From an uncultured Actinomycetes bacterium (lineage in GTDB: Bacteria > Actinomycetota > Thermoleophilia > Solirubrobacterales > Solirubrobacteraceae), in assembly GCA_937888775.1 (NCBI GenBank), contig CALAQT010000260.1:1-14717 (forward strand): DNA of 14,717 bases. Reading direction: 5' to 3'. This document shows, one piece after another, positions 7,271-13,721 of the stretch. The notes under the pieces were generated by a model, which worked only from the letters and a program-made list of their open reading frames with translations, made no database searches and was not told the DNA's origin. Both the position numbers and the translations under genes were made by a program. Position 1 is the stretch's first letter, and every line of letters starts with the position of its first letter.

Positions 7271-7298
7271 TATAGATGCACGAGCGCGAGATTTGTGA
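7271..7298 (-). promoter_or_regulatory. 28-bp conserved element, copy 3, before A2/B2
   Basis: On the minus strand this reads TCACAAATCTCGCG, CT, then CGTGCATCTATA. It differs from copy 1 at element positions 16 and 19 only. It points towards A2, whose start is 192 bases away. The bases after the element also resemble each other in all copies (GGTTCGGC, CGTCCGGC, GGGCCGAC). Confidence 0.7.
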
Positions 7299-7586
7299 CG
7301 AGCGCAGCACCGACGGGCACGTGCCGATCCGCTGAGAGATCTCGCGCGGAGCACCGAGCGATCGACTCATCTTTAGGAACCCTTGAGGGTCTGTGGCAAA
7401 TCGGCGCGTCCCATTTTGTGGACTTTCCTGAGATGCAGGCGTTTCCTATCCGGTCACCGGCATCGGCCGCCTGGGCACGCAACCGGGCCAGATATTCCGC
7501 ACCTCCTGGTAACACGACGACACCCCGCTAAGTGCTAAAAGCTTGCGTATCTCTTCGCGTTCGCGCTGCTAATAACGGAGGAAACG
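7299..7586. other. Divergent intergenic region between A2/B2 and the FSGRPNP genes
   Basis: No supported gene is present. Apart from the flanking 28-bp element and the 21-bp repeat copy B, it has a small ACCCT-TG-AGGGT palindrome near 7378-7389. A strong Shine-Dalgarno sequence, GGAGGA, lies at 7577-7582 just before the ATG at 7587. The rest shows nothing I can identify. Confidence 0.5.
7419..7439 (+). repeat. 21-bp repeat, copy B
   Basis: TGGACTTTCCTGA, two variable bases, then TGCAGG, as at 3501-3521 on the opposite strand. It lies 147 bases before the ATG at 7587 and points towards it. As with copy A, a 28-bp element lies nearby on the other side in divergent orientation. Confidence 0.45.
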
Positions 7587-8459
7587 ATGTCTCTTGTTCT
7601 GGAGATCGATGCATTCAGCGGCAGACCCAATCCCACTGTCGAGCTTGACGATGATGAGGTCAACGATGTCGTCGAGCGACTTCGTCCGCAGGCGCGTCTG
7701 GCGCCGGTCCCCGACCTCACGCCTCCGTCGTACCTCGGATACCGCGGTGTCATCGTGCGCGGCGCCGATGCCTACGTTCCCGACCTCCCCGACTCGTTCA
7801 GGCTGCTCGGCGAGACGATCACGGGTCCTGGCCTCGCGCACCAGCCGGCGGACATCGCGGTCGAGGAGCTCATCACGGGTCCCGAGGGCCCGTTTCGCAG
7901 GCTCGAGGAGCCCGAGCTCCTCGCGCGTCTGCGCGAGCTGGTTCCCAGCGCGCGGCGAGAGATCTACGAATGGCCGTGGTGGAAATACCTGCCGTGGCCG
8001 TGGGTCAACCCCTGCGAGTGCGCGCCGCTGTACGAGCCGGCTTGGTGGAACGTGCCCGCGCGCCAGCCGGTCAACAACTGCTACAACTACGCGACGAACT
8101 ACCGAACGGACACGTTCGCGCAGCCTGGCAAGGCCGCCGGCGCAGAGTACACCTCGTTCACGTGCGCGGACGTAAGCGCCGCGGCCCTCGCCGACGATCT
8201 CATCGCCGACGCGACCGAGAGCAACACCTGTCCGGCGAACGGCCATCTCGTCGCGCTGGTGATCGACCCGGGCTGGGACTTCCACTGGTACCGGAAGGGC
8301 AAAGACGGCATGTGGACGCACAAGCCCGGGAGCACGCCGGTCACGAACGTCGACAACTCCGGCAACGCGATCGCCGATCCACGCACCGCCAACCGCGGAC
8401 CGTACACCGACTTCTGCACCTTCATGATCGTGATGCATGGCCACATCAAGATCGCCTGA
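7587..8459 (+). CDS. FSGRPNP-domain protein with putative Cys/His hydrolase domain
   Basis: The 290-residue product has two parts. Residues 1-60 hold a domain with FSGRPNPTVEL and YLGYRGVIVRG. Residues 160-285 hold a domain with PVNNCYNYATNYRTDTFAQP (Cys165), CADV, DPGWDFHWYRKGKDGMWTHK (His233, His246), NVDNSGNAIADP (Asp256) and a final YTDFCTFMIV. An N-terminal Cys followed by a His in a hydrophobic setting and a later Asp resembles papain/NlpC-like thiol hydrolases, so a peptidase or amidase is plausible. This is an inference from motif layout, and the family is uncharacterised to my knowledge. A Trp/Pro-rich linker (EWPWWKYLPWPW) joins the domains. There is no signal peptide. GGAGGA supports the start. 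The next gene overlaps and repeats the FSGRPNP domain. Confidence 0.75.
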   Translation: MSLVLEIDAFSGRPNPTVELDDDEVNDVVERLRPQARLAPVPDLTPPSYLGYRGVIVRGADAYVPDLPDSFRLLGETITGPGLAHQPADIAVEELITGPEGPFRRLEEPELLARLRELVPSARREIYEWPWWKYLPWPWVNPCECAPLYEPAWWNVPARQPVNNCYNYATNYRTDTFAQPGKAAGAEYTSFTCADVSAAALADDLIADATESNTCPANGHLVALVIDPGWDFHWYRKGKDGMWTHKPGSTPVTNVDNSGNAIADPRTANRGPYTDFCTFMIVMHGHIKIA

Positions 8460-8796
8460 CCGTTGGACCGCCTCCGCCGATCTGTTCTCCGGGCGCCCCA
8501 ATCCAACCTGGAACGTTCCAGCGGTGCTGGCACACGAGCTCGTGAGGATATGGTCCGAGCTCCCGCCGACGTCGCCCGCGCCCAGCAAGGCGCCAGCGCT
8601 CGGGTACCGTGGCTGCGCACTTCGCGCCCCGGACGGCCGCGTGTGGCGCGCGGAGAGCGGCGTTGTGGCCGCAGCCGGCGCGCAGAGCTCGCAAGCCCGT
8701 AGAGACGACGTACGGGCCTGGGAGCGGCGTCTCCTGGAAACGGCGCCCGATGGCGCGTTGCCGGCGGATTGGAGTCTTCGCGATCTTGCGGAGTAG
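8437..8796 (+). CDS. Small FSGRPNP-domain protein
   Basis: The 119-residue product repeats the N-terminal domain of the preceding protein: LFSGRPNPTW at residues 16-25 and LGYRGCALRAPDGRVW at 55-70. A helical segment ends in DWSLRDLAE, and the hydrolase-like domain is absent. The only in-frame start is the ATG at 8437, which overlaps the previous gene by 23 bases and has no clear ribosome site, so translation probably depends on coupling. Sharing a domain with an adjacent putative enzyme suggests a partner, adaptor or immunity role. That is inference only. Confidence 0.7.
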   Translation: MATSRSPDRWTASADLFSGRPNPTWNVPAVLAHELVRIWSELPPTSPAPSKAPALGYRGCALRAPDGRVWRAESGVVAAAGAQSSQARRDDVRAWERRLLETAPDGALPADWSLRDLAE

Positions 8797-8827
8797 CTCG
8801 CGGTGGGGGTCGCACAGACGCATTGGA

Positions 8828-9577
8828 TTAAGCGCCAGGACGAGCAGTGACCGTGCGCCAGTACGCGGCGGCGAGGGCGCTCGCCTGCTCGCTGGTGCCG
8901 GTGAACGCGGGCGCCATCCAGCCAGGTTCGTGCAACTTGAATGGCAGCTCTTCGAGGTCGACGTCGAACTCGGCGAACCCGTCGAGCCGCAATCCCATGC
9001 CGACGATCGCCGCGGTGCTAACCGGCGGATAGCCGAACAGCAGCCCAGCGCGCGCCCACCCGCCCGGGTCATTCGGCAACGCATCGGTGCTCACGTCCAC
9101 GTCGCAGGCGAACGCGCTGAACGGCAACGCCGCGACGCGACGCAGCTCTTCACAGACCCGGCGGAGCACCGCCTCCTCATCGCGATCGGCGAGGTAGGCA
9201 CGCCAGTCGCAGATCAGCGCCTCGACGTCCAGGCGCTCGCCGACGACGCCAGTCATCGCGATGATCAATGTCCCCGGACTCGCGCCACGGCGCACCCCCA
9301 TGCCCTGCTCGAGCAAGCTTGCGGCCAGCTGCGCCAGCTCCGCACCGCCCGCGATCGCGGTGAACGGTTTGCCCCCAGCGCAAAGCCGGGGCAAATCCTC
9401 GCCCACGCTCCGCGCCGTCCCCACACTGAGATTCCTCGCAACATGCGCAGCGCTCTCGAAGCATGCGTCGATCCTCGGCGCCCGATAGACGACGTGCAAG
9501 CCGCCGCCATGATCCACCGCGAGCTGCTCGCTACCGGCCGGGCACGGCGGAAGACGATCGAGCGTCGGGTACCACAT
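8828..9577 (-). CDS. Hypothetical protein downstream of an XRE regulator
   Basis: The 249-residue soluble protein is not assigned to a family. It has no signal peptide or membrane segment. Its most distinctive stretch is WARAGLLFGYPPVSTAAIVG near residue 185, followed by a repeated acidic/hydrophobic pattern (RLDGFAEFDVDLEELPFKLH) and WMAPAF. It ends convergently 31 bases from the FSGRPNP gene. Its ATG overlaps a stop (TGATG) of the frame that continues from the upstream XRE gene, which suggests the two are translated from one message. Confidence 0.68.
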   Translation of the reverse strand: MWYPTLDRLPPCPAGSEQLAVDHGGGLHVVYRAPRIDACFESAAHVARNLSVGTARSVGEDLPRLCAGGKPFTAIAGGAELAQLAASLLEQGMGVRRGASPGTLIIAMTGVVGERLDVEALICDWRAYLADRDEEAVLRRVCEELRRVAALPFSAFACDVDVSTDALPNDPGGWARAGLLFGYPPVSTAAIVGMGLRLDGFAEFDVDLEELPFKLHEPGWMAPAFTGTSEQASALAAAYWRTVTARPGA

Positions 9578-9579
9578 CA

Positions 9580-9714
9580 GCAGAGGGTATGCGCGAGCGC
9601 TGTGCGTGCGGCTGCTGTCGCGTGCTGGACTGCCGCGCTCGCGAGAATGGCCAGCTGTTCGCCGATCGCCTGGAGGTCATCCTTCTGCGTGCCAGAGCGC
9701 GGAGGAAACGACGG
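9580..9714 (-). other. 45-codon open stretch in frame with the XRE gene
   Basis: After the XRE stop (TGA, 9715-9717) the same frame stays open for 45 codons and ends in a TGA (9577-9579) that overlaps the next gene's ATG. The peptide is helical and Ala-rich (KDDLQAIGEQLAILASAAVQ, followed by HATAAARTALAH). There is no ATG, GTG or TTG in this stretch. It is either a lost C-terminal part of the XRE protein (nonsense change) or a small gene with a rare start. Confidence 0.4.
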
Positions 9715-9960
9715 TCACGTCCGGTCTGTCAGCGTGGTCAGGTCCCCGTCGATGAACTGTCCCGGTGTCAGGTCGAATGCCTTGGCGAGCTTGAAGATCG
9801 TGGTGATCTGGACATCGCGTTGCCCGTGCTCGATACGCGATATCTCGGTAGGGTGTACGCCGCTGCGGTCGCTGACCTGCTCTTGGGTCAATCCGTAGTG
9901 TTTGCGGGCCGCGACGAGGTTCTGGGCGAGTTGGGTGACGGCGTCCACGCCGGGGATCAT
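9715..9960 (-). CDS. Small XRE-family HTH regulator
   Basis: The 81-residue protein is almost entirely one Cro/C1-type HTH: AQNLVAARKHYGLTQEQVSD, then RSGVHPTEISRIEHGQRDVQ and ITTIFKLAKAFDLTPGQFID. It lacks a ligand or peptidase domain. It is divergent from the IclR gene with a 66-base gap containing an inverted repeat, and lies upstream of the hypothetical gene 8828-9577, with which it probably forms an operon. It may repress its own promoter, as small XRE proteins often do; this is not shown by the sequence. Confidence 0.85.
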   Translation of the reverse strand: MIPGVDAVTQLAQNLVAARKHYGLTQEQVSDRSGVHPTEISRIEHGQRDVQITTIFKLAKAFDLTPGQFIDGDLTTLTDRT

Positions 9961-10000
9961 CTTGTGAGATGCCCCAACTTCCCATAGGGCCGCTCACAAG
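9961..10000. promoter_or_regulatory. Inverted repeat in the divergent XRE/IclR promoter region
   Basis: CTTGTGAG (9961-9968) and CTCACAAG (9993-10000) are perfect inverted 8-mers 24 bases apart. A smaller CCC-ATA-GGG palindrome lies between them. Placement in the 66-base divergent gap, with one arm directly before the XRE ATG, suggests an operator for the XRE or IclR regulator. Which one binds cannot be told. Confidence 0.5.
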
Positions 10001-10026
10001 CTAGTCTCTTGCGGACCCGGAGAACG

Positions 10027-10887
10027 ATGCCCCAGAAAGCCCTCAGAAAACCCAGAGCCGCAACGGTCGAAGAGGACCCCGCGTGGTCGCTTCCCGGCCT
10101 GCGTGAACCGCGCTTCTCGCAATCGCTCGAGCGTGGTCTGGCGATCCTCGCCTGCTTCACGCCCGAGCGCCCGGTGCTCGGGATCGCGGACATCGCCGAT
10201 GAGCTCGACATGAGCCGCTCGACCACCCACCGCTACGTGATCACGCTGACCGCGCTGGGCTACCTGGAGCAGGGCGCGCAGCGCAAGTACCGCCTCGGCC
10301 TGCGCGTAACCGACCTCGGCATGTCGGCGCTCAACGCGACCGGCGTGCGTGAGCACGCCCATCCTTACCTGGAGGAGCTGCGCGAGCGGAGCACCTACAC
10401 GACCAGCCTCGCCATGCTCGACGGCCCCGAGATCCTGTACATCGACTGTGCGCGCAGCTTTCGCCGCGGGCAGAGCCCGATCGACCTCGGCGTTCACCCC
10501 GGCTCGCGGCTGCCCGCCTATTGCACGGCGATCGGCAAGCTGCTGATGGCGAATCTCCCCAAGAAAGAACAGGACGAGATGCTCGTCTCGATGAAGCTCA
10601 CAAAGCGCCTTCCGAACACGATCACCAGCAAGCAGGCGTTGCGCGCGGAGCTCGAGGAGATCCTAGAGGAAGGCTTTGCGGTCAACGACGAGGAGCTCGC
10701 CGCGGAGCTGCACTCGATCGCGGTGCCCGTTCGCAACCATGCGCGCAAGGTCGTCGCGGCCGTCAGCCTCGAGGCGCACACCTCGATCATCTCGCTCGCG
10801 GAGCTGGTCGACGCGCTCAGCCCGCACCTCGTCTCCACCGCCGATCGCATCTCCGCACGGTTGGGCTACAGGCGCGACGACGAGTAA
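10027..10887 (+). CDS. IclR-family transcriptional regulator
   Basis: The 286-residue protein has the full family layout. A winged helix lies at about residues 30-95 (SQSLERGLAILACFTPERPV, then IADIADELDMSRSTTHRYVI). The C-terminal effector-binding domain contains YIDCARS, GSRLPAYCTAIGKLLMA and GFAVNDEELAAELHSIAVPV. SRLPAYCTAIGKLLMA is typical of the PcaR/PobR-like branch, whose members often control aromatic catabolism, but no catabolic gene lies nearby. The ATG at 10027 is preceded by GGAG. A TTG at 10009 would add six residues. The first helix is echoed by a gene relic at 13540-13605. The gene ends eight bases from the opposing gene. Confidence 0.92.
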   Translation: MPQKALRKPRAATVEEDPAWSLPGLREPRFSQSLERGLAILACFTPERPVLGIADIADELDMSRSTTHRYVITLTALGYLEQGAQRKYRLGLRVTDLGMSALNATGVREHAHPYLEELRERSTYTTSLAMLDGPEILYIDCARSFRRGQSPIDLGVHPGSRLPAYCTAIGKLLMANLPKKEQDEMLVSMKLTKRLPNTITSKQALRAELEEILEEGFAVNDEELAAELHSIAVPVRNHARKVVAAVSLEAHTSIISLAELVDALSPHLVSTADRISARLGYRRDDE

Positions 10888-10895
10888 GGGCGAGG

Positions 10896-11441
10896 TCAGG
10901 CCCGCGGCCGCGGGAGGACACCCGAGTCCATCTGGTCGGCTCCCGCGGAGGACGAGCAGAAACAGAAGGCGCTCTCGAGCAGCGCGGCGCGGTGTCGGGC
11001 GATTGCGCCGGCGAGCTCGTCGTCGTCCACGCCGACCCCTTCGGCCAGCGCGGCGTCGCGGGCGTCGCCGCACAGTCGCTGAGCGGTCTGCGCGGTCAGC
11101 TCGATCGTGAAGCTCTCGGTCCGCTCGCGGCCGGCCAGGGACCGTAGGTCGCCGCTCCACGGCGCCGCTCCGACGATGATGTAGGCCGCTTCGAGAATCA
11201 CGCTGCGATAGCCAGCCAGCGACACGAGGCGCCCGTCGCTGCCGGCGACGTCTTGGTCCAGCGCGGCCTTACGCGCCGCTTCGTCCAGGCGCTTGGCGGT
11301 GTCCCCGCCGAGCTCGATCGTGATCGTCACGTACGCGTCGCGGCGATCGACGGGCCGCGACTCGCGACGCCGCACCGGCGTCCGGACTCCGCGCCCTGCT
11401 CGCGCCGGCTCGCAGCGTCCGCGGCGGCTATGCCGGCTCAT
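10896..11441 (-). CDS. Protein with two tandem copies of a ~55-residue repeat
   Basis: The product has an Arg-rich start and then two related units. Unit one reads VTITIELGGDTAKRLDEAAR, KAALDQ..., YRSVILEAAYIIV. Unit two reads SFTIELTAQTAQRLCGDARD, AALAEGV..., HRAALLESAFCFC. Each has a strand (TIEL), a helix (TAxRLxxxAR) and a closing helix (ExAf). The short strand-helix-helix pattern recalls ribbon-helix-helix folds, but I do not assign that. The ATG at 11441 gives 181 residues. A GTG at 11330, directly before TITIELGG, would give 144 residues and remove the low-complexity basic N-terminus. Neither has a clear ribosome site. Function unknown. Confidence 0.62.
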   Translation of the reverse strand: MSRHSRRGRCEPARAGRGVRTPVRRRESRPVDRRDAYVTITIELGGDTAKRLDEAARKAALDQDVAGSDGRLVSLAGYRSVILEAAYIIVGAAPWSGDLRSLAGRERTESFTIELTAQTAQRLCGDARDAALAEGVGVDDDELAGAIARHRAALLESAFCFCSSSAGADQMDSGVLPRPRA

Positions 11442-11877
11442 CGGCTCATGTTACGTCAAGCCCTCGGATCCGGTTGGCGAGCTGAGCCCCCAGCGACTGT
11501 CCGCCTCGTCGGGCGGTGCTGCAGCTCGTCCGTCCAGCCTGCTCAGTGGTCGCTCAAGCGGAAGACCGGATGGCGCGACGCCTCGGTCACGAAGTCGTCG
11601 AGCGGCGTCGCGGCAGCCTACAACGTATTTGCGACATGCTGTGCATCTTGACCCGCGGCGGCGCTAACGAGGGGGTCACACTCCGAATCGCCTTGCGCGG
11701 AGCACCTCTACGCGGTGCACGGCCACAGATGACCGCAATGCGGTCACAAACACCCTCGCTTGATCGTTATGGATGATGTGGCGCGCACCGCAGGCGAACT
11801 GACCGACGGACGGCCGTTGTCCGCAAGCGGGTCAGCCGCGCGATCTCAACCCTCCGGCAGGCAAGGCAGGCGAGCAC
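11442..11877. other. 436-base intergenic region
   Basis: No convincing gene is present. Several frames are open, but their Arg/Ser-rich composition looks like noise. The only structured parts are a GCACC/GGTGC inverted repeat (11702-11718), the 17-bp palindrome at 11730-11746 and a promoter-like arrangement overlapping it. Both lie 100-150 bases before the gene at 11878. Confidence 0.5.
11730..11746. promoter_or_regulatory. 17-bp palindrome, candidate operator
   Basis: TGACCGCA-A-TGCGGTCA is a perfect inverted repeat around one base. Its right arm runs into GTCACAAA, the same left-hand sequence as the 28-bp elements, and TTATGG follows 17 bases later. A repressor bound here would cover the -35-like box of the gene at 11878. 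No specific regulator can be named. Confidence 0.5.
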
Positions 11878-13137
11878 ATGAGCGACTTTCACAGCGACTA
11901 CAAGCAGCAGCTCGTAACGGCCGCCGAGGCGCTGTTCGGTACGCCGGCCGCGGGTCGAGCCGCTCCGGTGCGCCGCCGGCGGCGGCTGCCCCTGATCGCG
12001 CTTGCCGTCCTGTCCCTGTTGCTGGTGGCGGCCGCTGCGCTAGCGGCGAGCGGGATCCTTCGCATCGGATCCCCAGTGCCGTCCGCGAGGCGGCTGACGC
12101 CGACGGTCGGGCTCGGCGTTCCCTCTCGCGGCGGATCGCGGGTGCTCGCGGTCAGCGCCCCCGACCCAGCTGGTGGACCTCCGTGGGGCATGCGGATCGT
12201 GCACACCACGAGAGACCTGGTCTGCGTGCAGGTCGGACGGCTCTATCGCGGAGCGCTCGGGGTGCTCGGTCTCGATGGCGCGTTCGGCGACGACGGCCAG
12301 TTTCATCCGCTGCCGCCGGATACGATCGGCCGTCAGCCCGGCGCTACGAGCTGCACGCCGGAAGCCGATCGGGTGAGCCTTGAAGTGTCCGGGATCCCCG
12401 AAAGCGGCCTGATACCCGAGTCCGGGAACCTGGGGGCGCTCTCCCGGGACCGATGGATCTCCTACGGACTGCTGGGCCCCGAAGCTGTGAGCATCACATA
12501 CAGCTACCGAGGCACGTCTCACACGGTTCCCGTTGAACCCGGCACCGATACCTACCTGATCGTGCTGCCGGGAATCGAGCCCGGTACGAATCGGCGCAAC
12601 GGCGTTACATCCGGAGGCAGCTCCGGCGCAAGCCGCCCAGGAGGCTCACCGCTGCCCAATCCTGAGGGGGCGCTTACCGCGATCACCTACCGGCTGGGGG
12701 CCGCGACCTGCCAGGACAGCATCGAAGCGGAGGCGTCGAACCCCTGTCCGCGCCCGCGGCAGGTGTTCCCCCACCGAGTATTTCTCCAGCCCTCCCTGCT
12801 CCTGCATCGCCCCGTGCACGTGCGGTTGCGACCCACCACCGCCCCGGGCGGGTTCAGCGCAGTCGTGACGTTCAGCGCGCCCTACGCGGTCCCCAACGCC
12901 CTCAGCGGCTACTCCATTGCGAGTCCCACGCCGTGCCATGAGGGAACCGTGATCGATCCGATCGACCGCGACATCAAAGCCGGCGCGACAGTCACCGTGC
13001 CGATGGAAGCCATTTTTGCCAACGCGTGCGGGTCCAGCGTCATCCTCGAAGTGCTCTACAACCCACGAGAAGAACATCGCATCGCGAGCCCCGGCACGGT
13101 CGTCGTGGGACGCATCACCGTGCAACGACCGCGGTAG
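11878..13137 (+). CDS. Membrane-anchored extracytoplasmic protein with a B-like segment
   Basis: The 419-residue product starts with a short cytoplasmic helix (MSDFHSDYKQQLVTAAEALF), an Arg run, and one transmembrane helix (about 37-58, LPLIALAVLSLLLVAAAALA). The remaining ~360 residues are predicted outside the membrane and contain six cysteines. Near residue 197, LLGPEAVSITYSYRGTSHTV resembles the conserved segment of B1 and B2. A Gly/Ser-rich linker (about 240-260) separates this part from a C-terminal beta-rich part with PCHEGTVIDPIDRDIKAGAT. The N-terminal layout resembles that of the sigma-factor partner at 1811-2764, yet no sigma gene is adjacent. The ATG at 11878 has a weak AAGGCAGG upstream. 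Function unknown. Confidence 0.78.
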   Translation: MSDFHSDYKQQLVTAAEALFGTPAAGRAAPVRRRRRLPLIALAVLSLLLVAAAALAASGILRIGSPVPSARRLTPTVGLGVPSRGGSRVLAVSAPDPAGGPPWGMRIVHTTRDLVCVQVGRLYRGALGVLGLDGAFGDDGQFHPLPPDTIGRQPGATSCTPEADRVSLEVSGIPESGLIPESGNLGALSRDRWISYGLLGPEAVSITYSYRGTSHTVPVEPGTDTYLIVLPGIEPGTNRRNGVTSGGSSGASRPGGSPLPNPEGALTAITYRLGAATCQDSIEAEASNPCPRPRQVFPHRVFLQPSLLLHRPVHVRLRPTTAPGGFSAVVTFSAPYAVPNALSGYSIASPTPCHEGTVIDPIDRDIKAGATVTVPMEAIFANACGSSVILEVLYNPREEHRIASPGTVVVGRITVQRPR

Positions 13138-13163
13138 CGCCAGCTCGTCTCGCCGAGCCGACA

Positions 13164-13177
13164 CGCCCTCACGGGCG
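13164..13177. terminator. Short hairpin between convergent genes
   Basis: CGCCC-TCAC-GGGCG forms a 5-bp stem with a four-base loop, 27 bases after the stop of the upstream + gene and 51 bases from the opposing stop. It is weak but suitably placed. Confidence 0.3.
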
Positions 13178-13227
13178 CGACGATGAGGGTTCCTCGAGCG
13201 GCCCGGGACCGCGTCGACTTTCGCGGC

Positions 13228-13392
13228 TCACTTGGGTTTGAGCTTCTCCTCGCGTCGCTCTTCTGCCTCACGCTTGAGCTGGGCCTGCTTCCCGGCTATC
13301 TCAGCGGCACGCTCGGCCTGACGCTCCTGGGCCAGGCTGCGTGATTTGGCGGCGTTAGCAAGGTGATCCCTGCGCACCTGTCGCTGATCCAT
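13228..13392 (-). CDS. Very small, highly charged helical protein
   Basis: The ATG at 13392 has an excellent Shine-Dalgarno sequence, GAGGAGG, four bases upstream and gives 54 residues. The frame extends to 13413 but without such support. The product is almost all Ala, Arg, Lys, Glu and Gln (SLAQERQAERAAEIAGKQAQ, then LKREAEERREEKLKPK) and should be one long amphipathic or coiled-coil helix. No family is recognised. A nucleic-acid-associated or structural role is possible. The strong ribosome site argues that it is a real gene. Confidence 0.68.
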   Translation of the reverse strand: MDQRQVRRDHLANAAKSRSLAQERQAERAAEIAGKQAQLKREAEERREEKLKPK

Positions 13393-13721
13393 ACGGCCTC
13401 CTCGTAGAGACAATCACTCTACGCCCATGCACAGCGCCCCACGACTGGCCAGCTTGATAGCTGGCTGCGCTGGCCACCGGGGACCGCGCGTCGCCACGAG
13501 GTGCGACGGGTGCCGTGTCGCCGATGGACGGTTTCGGATCTGCGCGACCCTCGCTACTCCCAATCGTTGGAGCGTGGGCTTGCGATTCTCGCCTGCTTCA
13601 CGCCTCGTTCTAAGAACGGGGTGCGTCGACGATGCTCAGAGCGAGGACGTGAATCCGACCTTTCGTGAACATACGTCCAAGGTTCCATAGATCACGTCGC
13701 TGCGCTTGGCCAAGCGGTCGC
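13393..13721. other. Intergenic region with gene relic and inverted repeats
   Basis: Besides the IclR relic, it contains TGGCCAGC (13446-13453) with its complement GCTGGCCA (13469-13476). It also has the CGTTCT-A-AGAACG palindrome at 13606-13618, where the relic's similarity stops. No intact gene is supported. Confidence 0.5.
13540..13605 (+). pseudogene. Fragment of an IclR-family regulator gene
   Basis: Twenty-two codons read LRDPRYSQSLERGLAILACF followed by TP, identical to residues 25-46 of the IclR protein at 10027-10887 except for Asp/Glu and Tyr/Phe. At the base level 55 of 66 positions match, and most differences are at third codon positions, so this descends from a functioning paralogue and is not a recent copy. 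Similarity ends abruptly at a 13-bp palindrome. No start, no remaining winged helix and no effector domain follow. Confidence 0.75.

Noticed and set aside
7552..7574. Partial likeness to the 28-bp element (CGCGTTCGCGC then CTAATA) before the gene at 7587
   Set aside because: The left TCACAAAT half is missing and it touches the ribosome site, leaving no room for a leader. Likely chance in GC-rich DNA.
7569..8588. Long minus-strand frame opposite the hydrolase-like gene
   Set aside because: Arg/Val-rich composition with no domain. It mirrors the codon bias of the well-supported + strand gene.
8609..9898. Long plus-strand frame of 429 codons across the XRE/hypothetical operon
   Set aside because: It runs antisense to a clear XRE gene and its partner, with low-complexity Arg/Ala content and no recognisable motif.
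11516..11776. 86-codon plus-strand frame in the 11442-11877 gap
   Set aside because: No ribosome site, no family likeness, and it overlaps the palindrome and promoter-like region.
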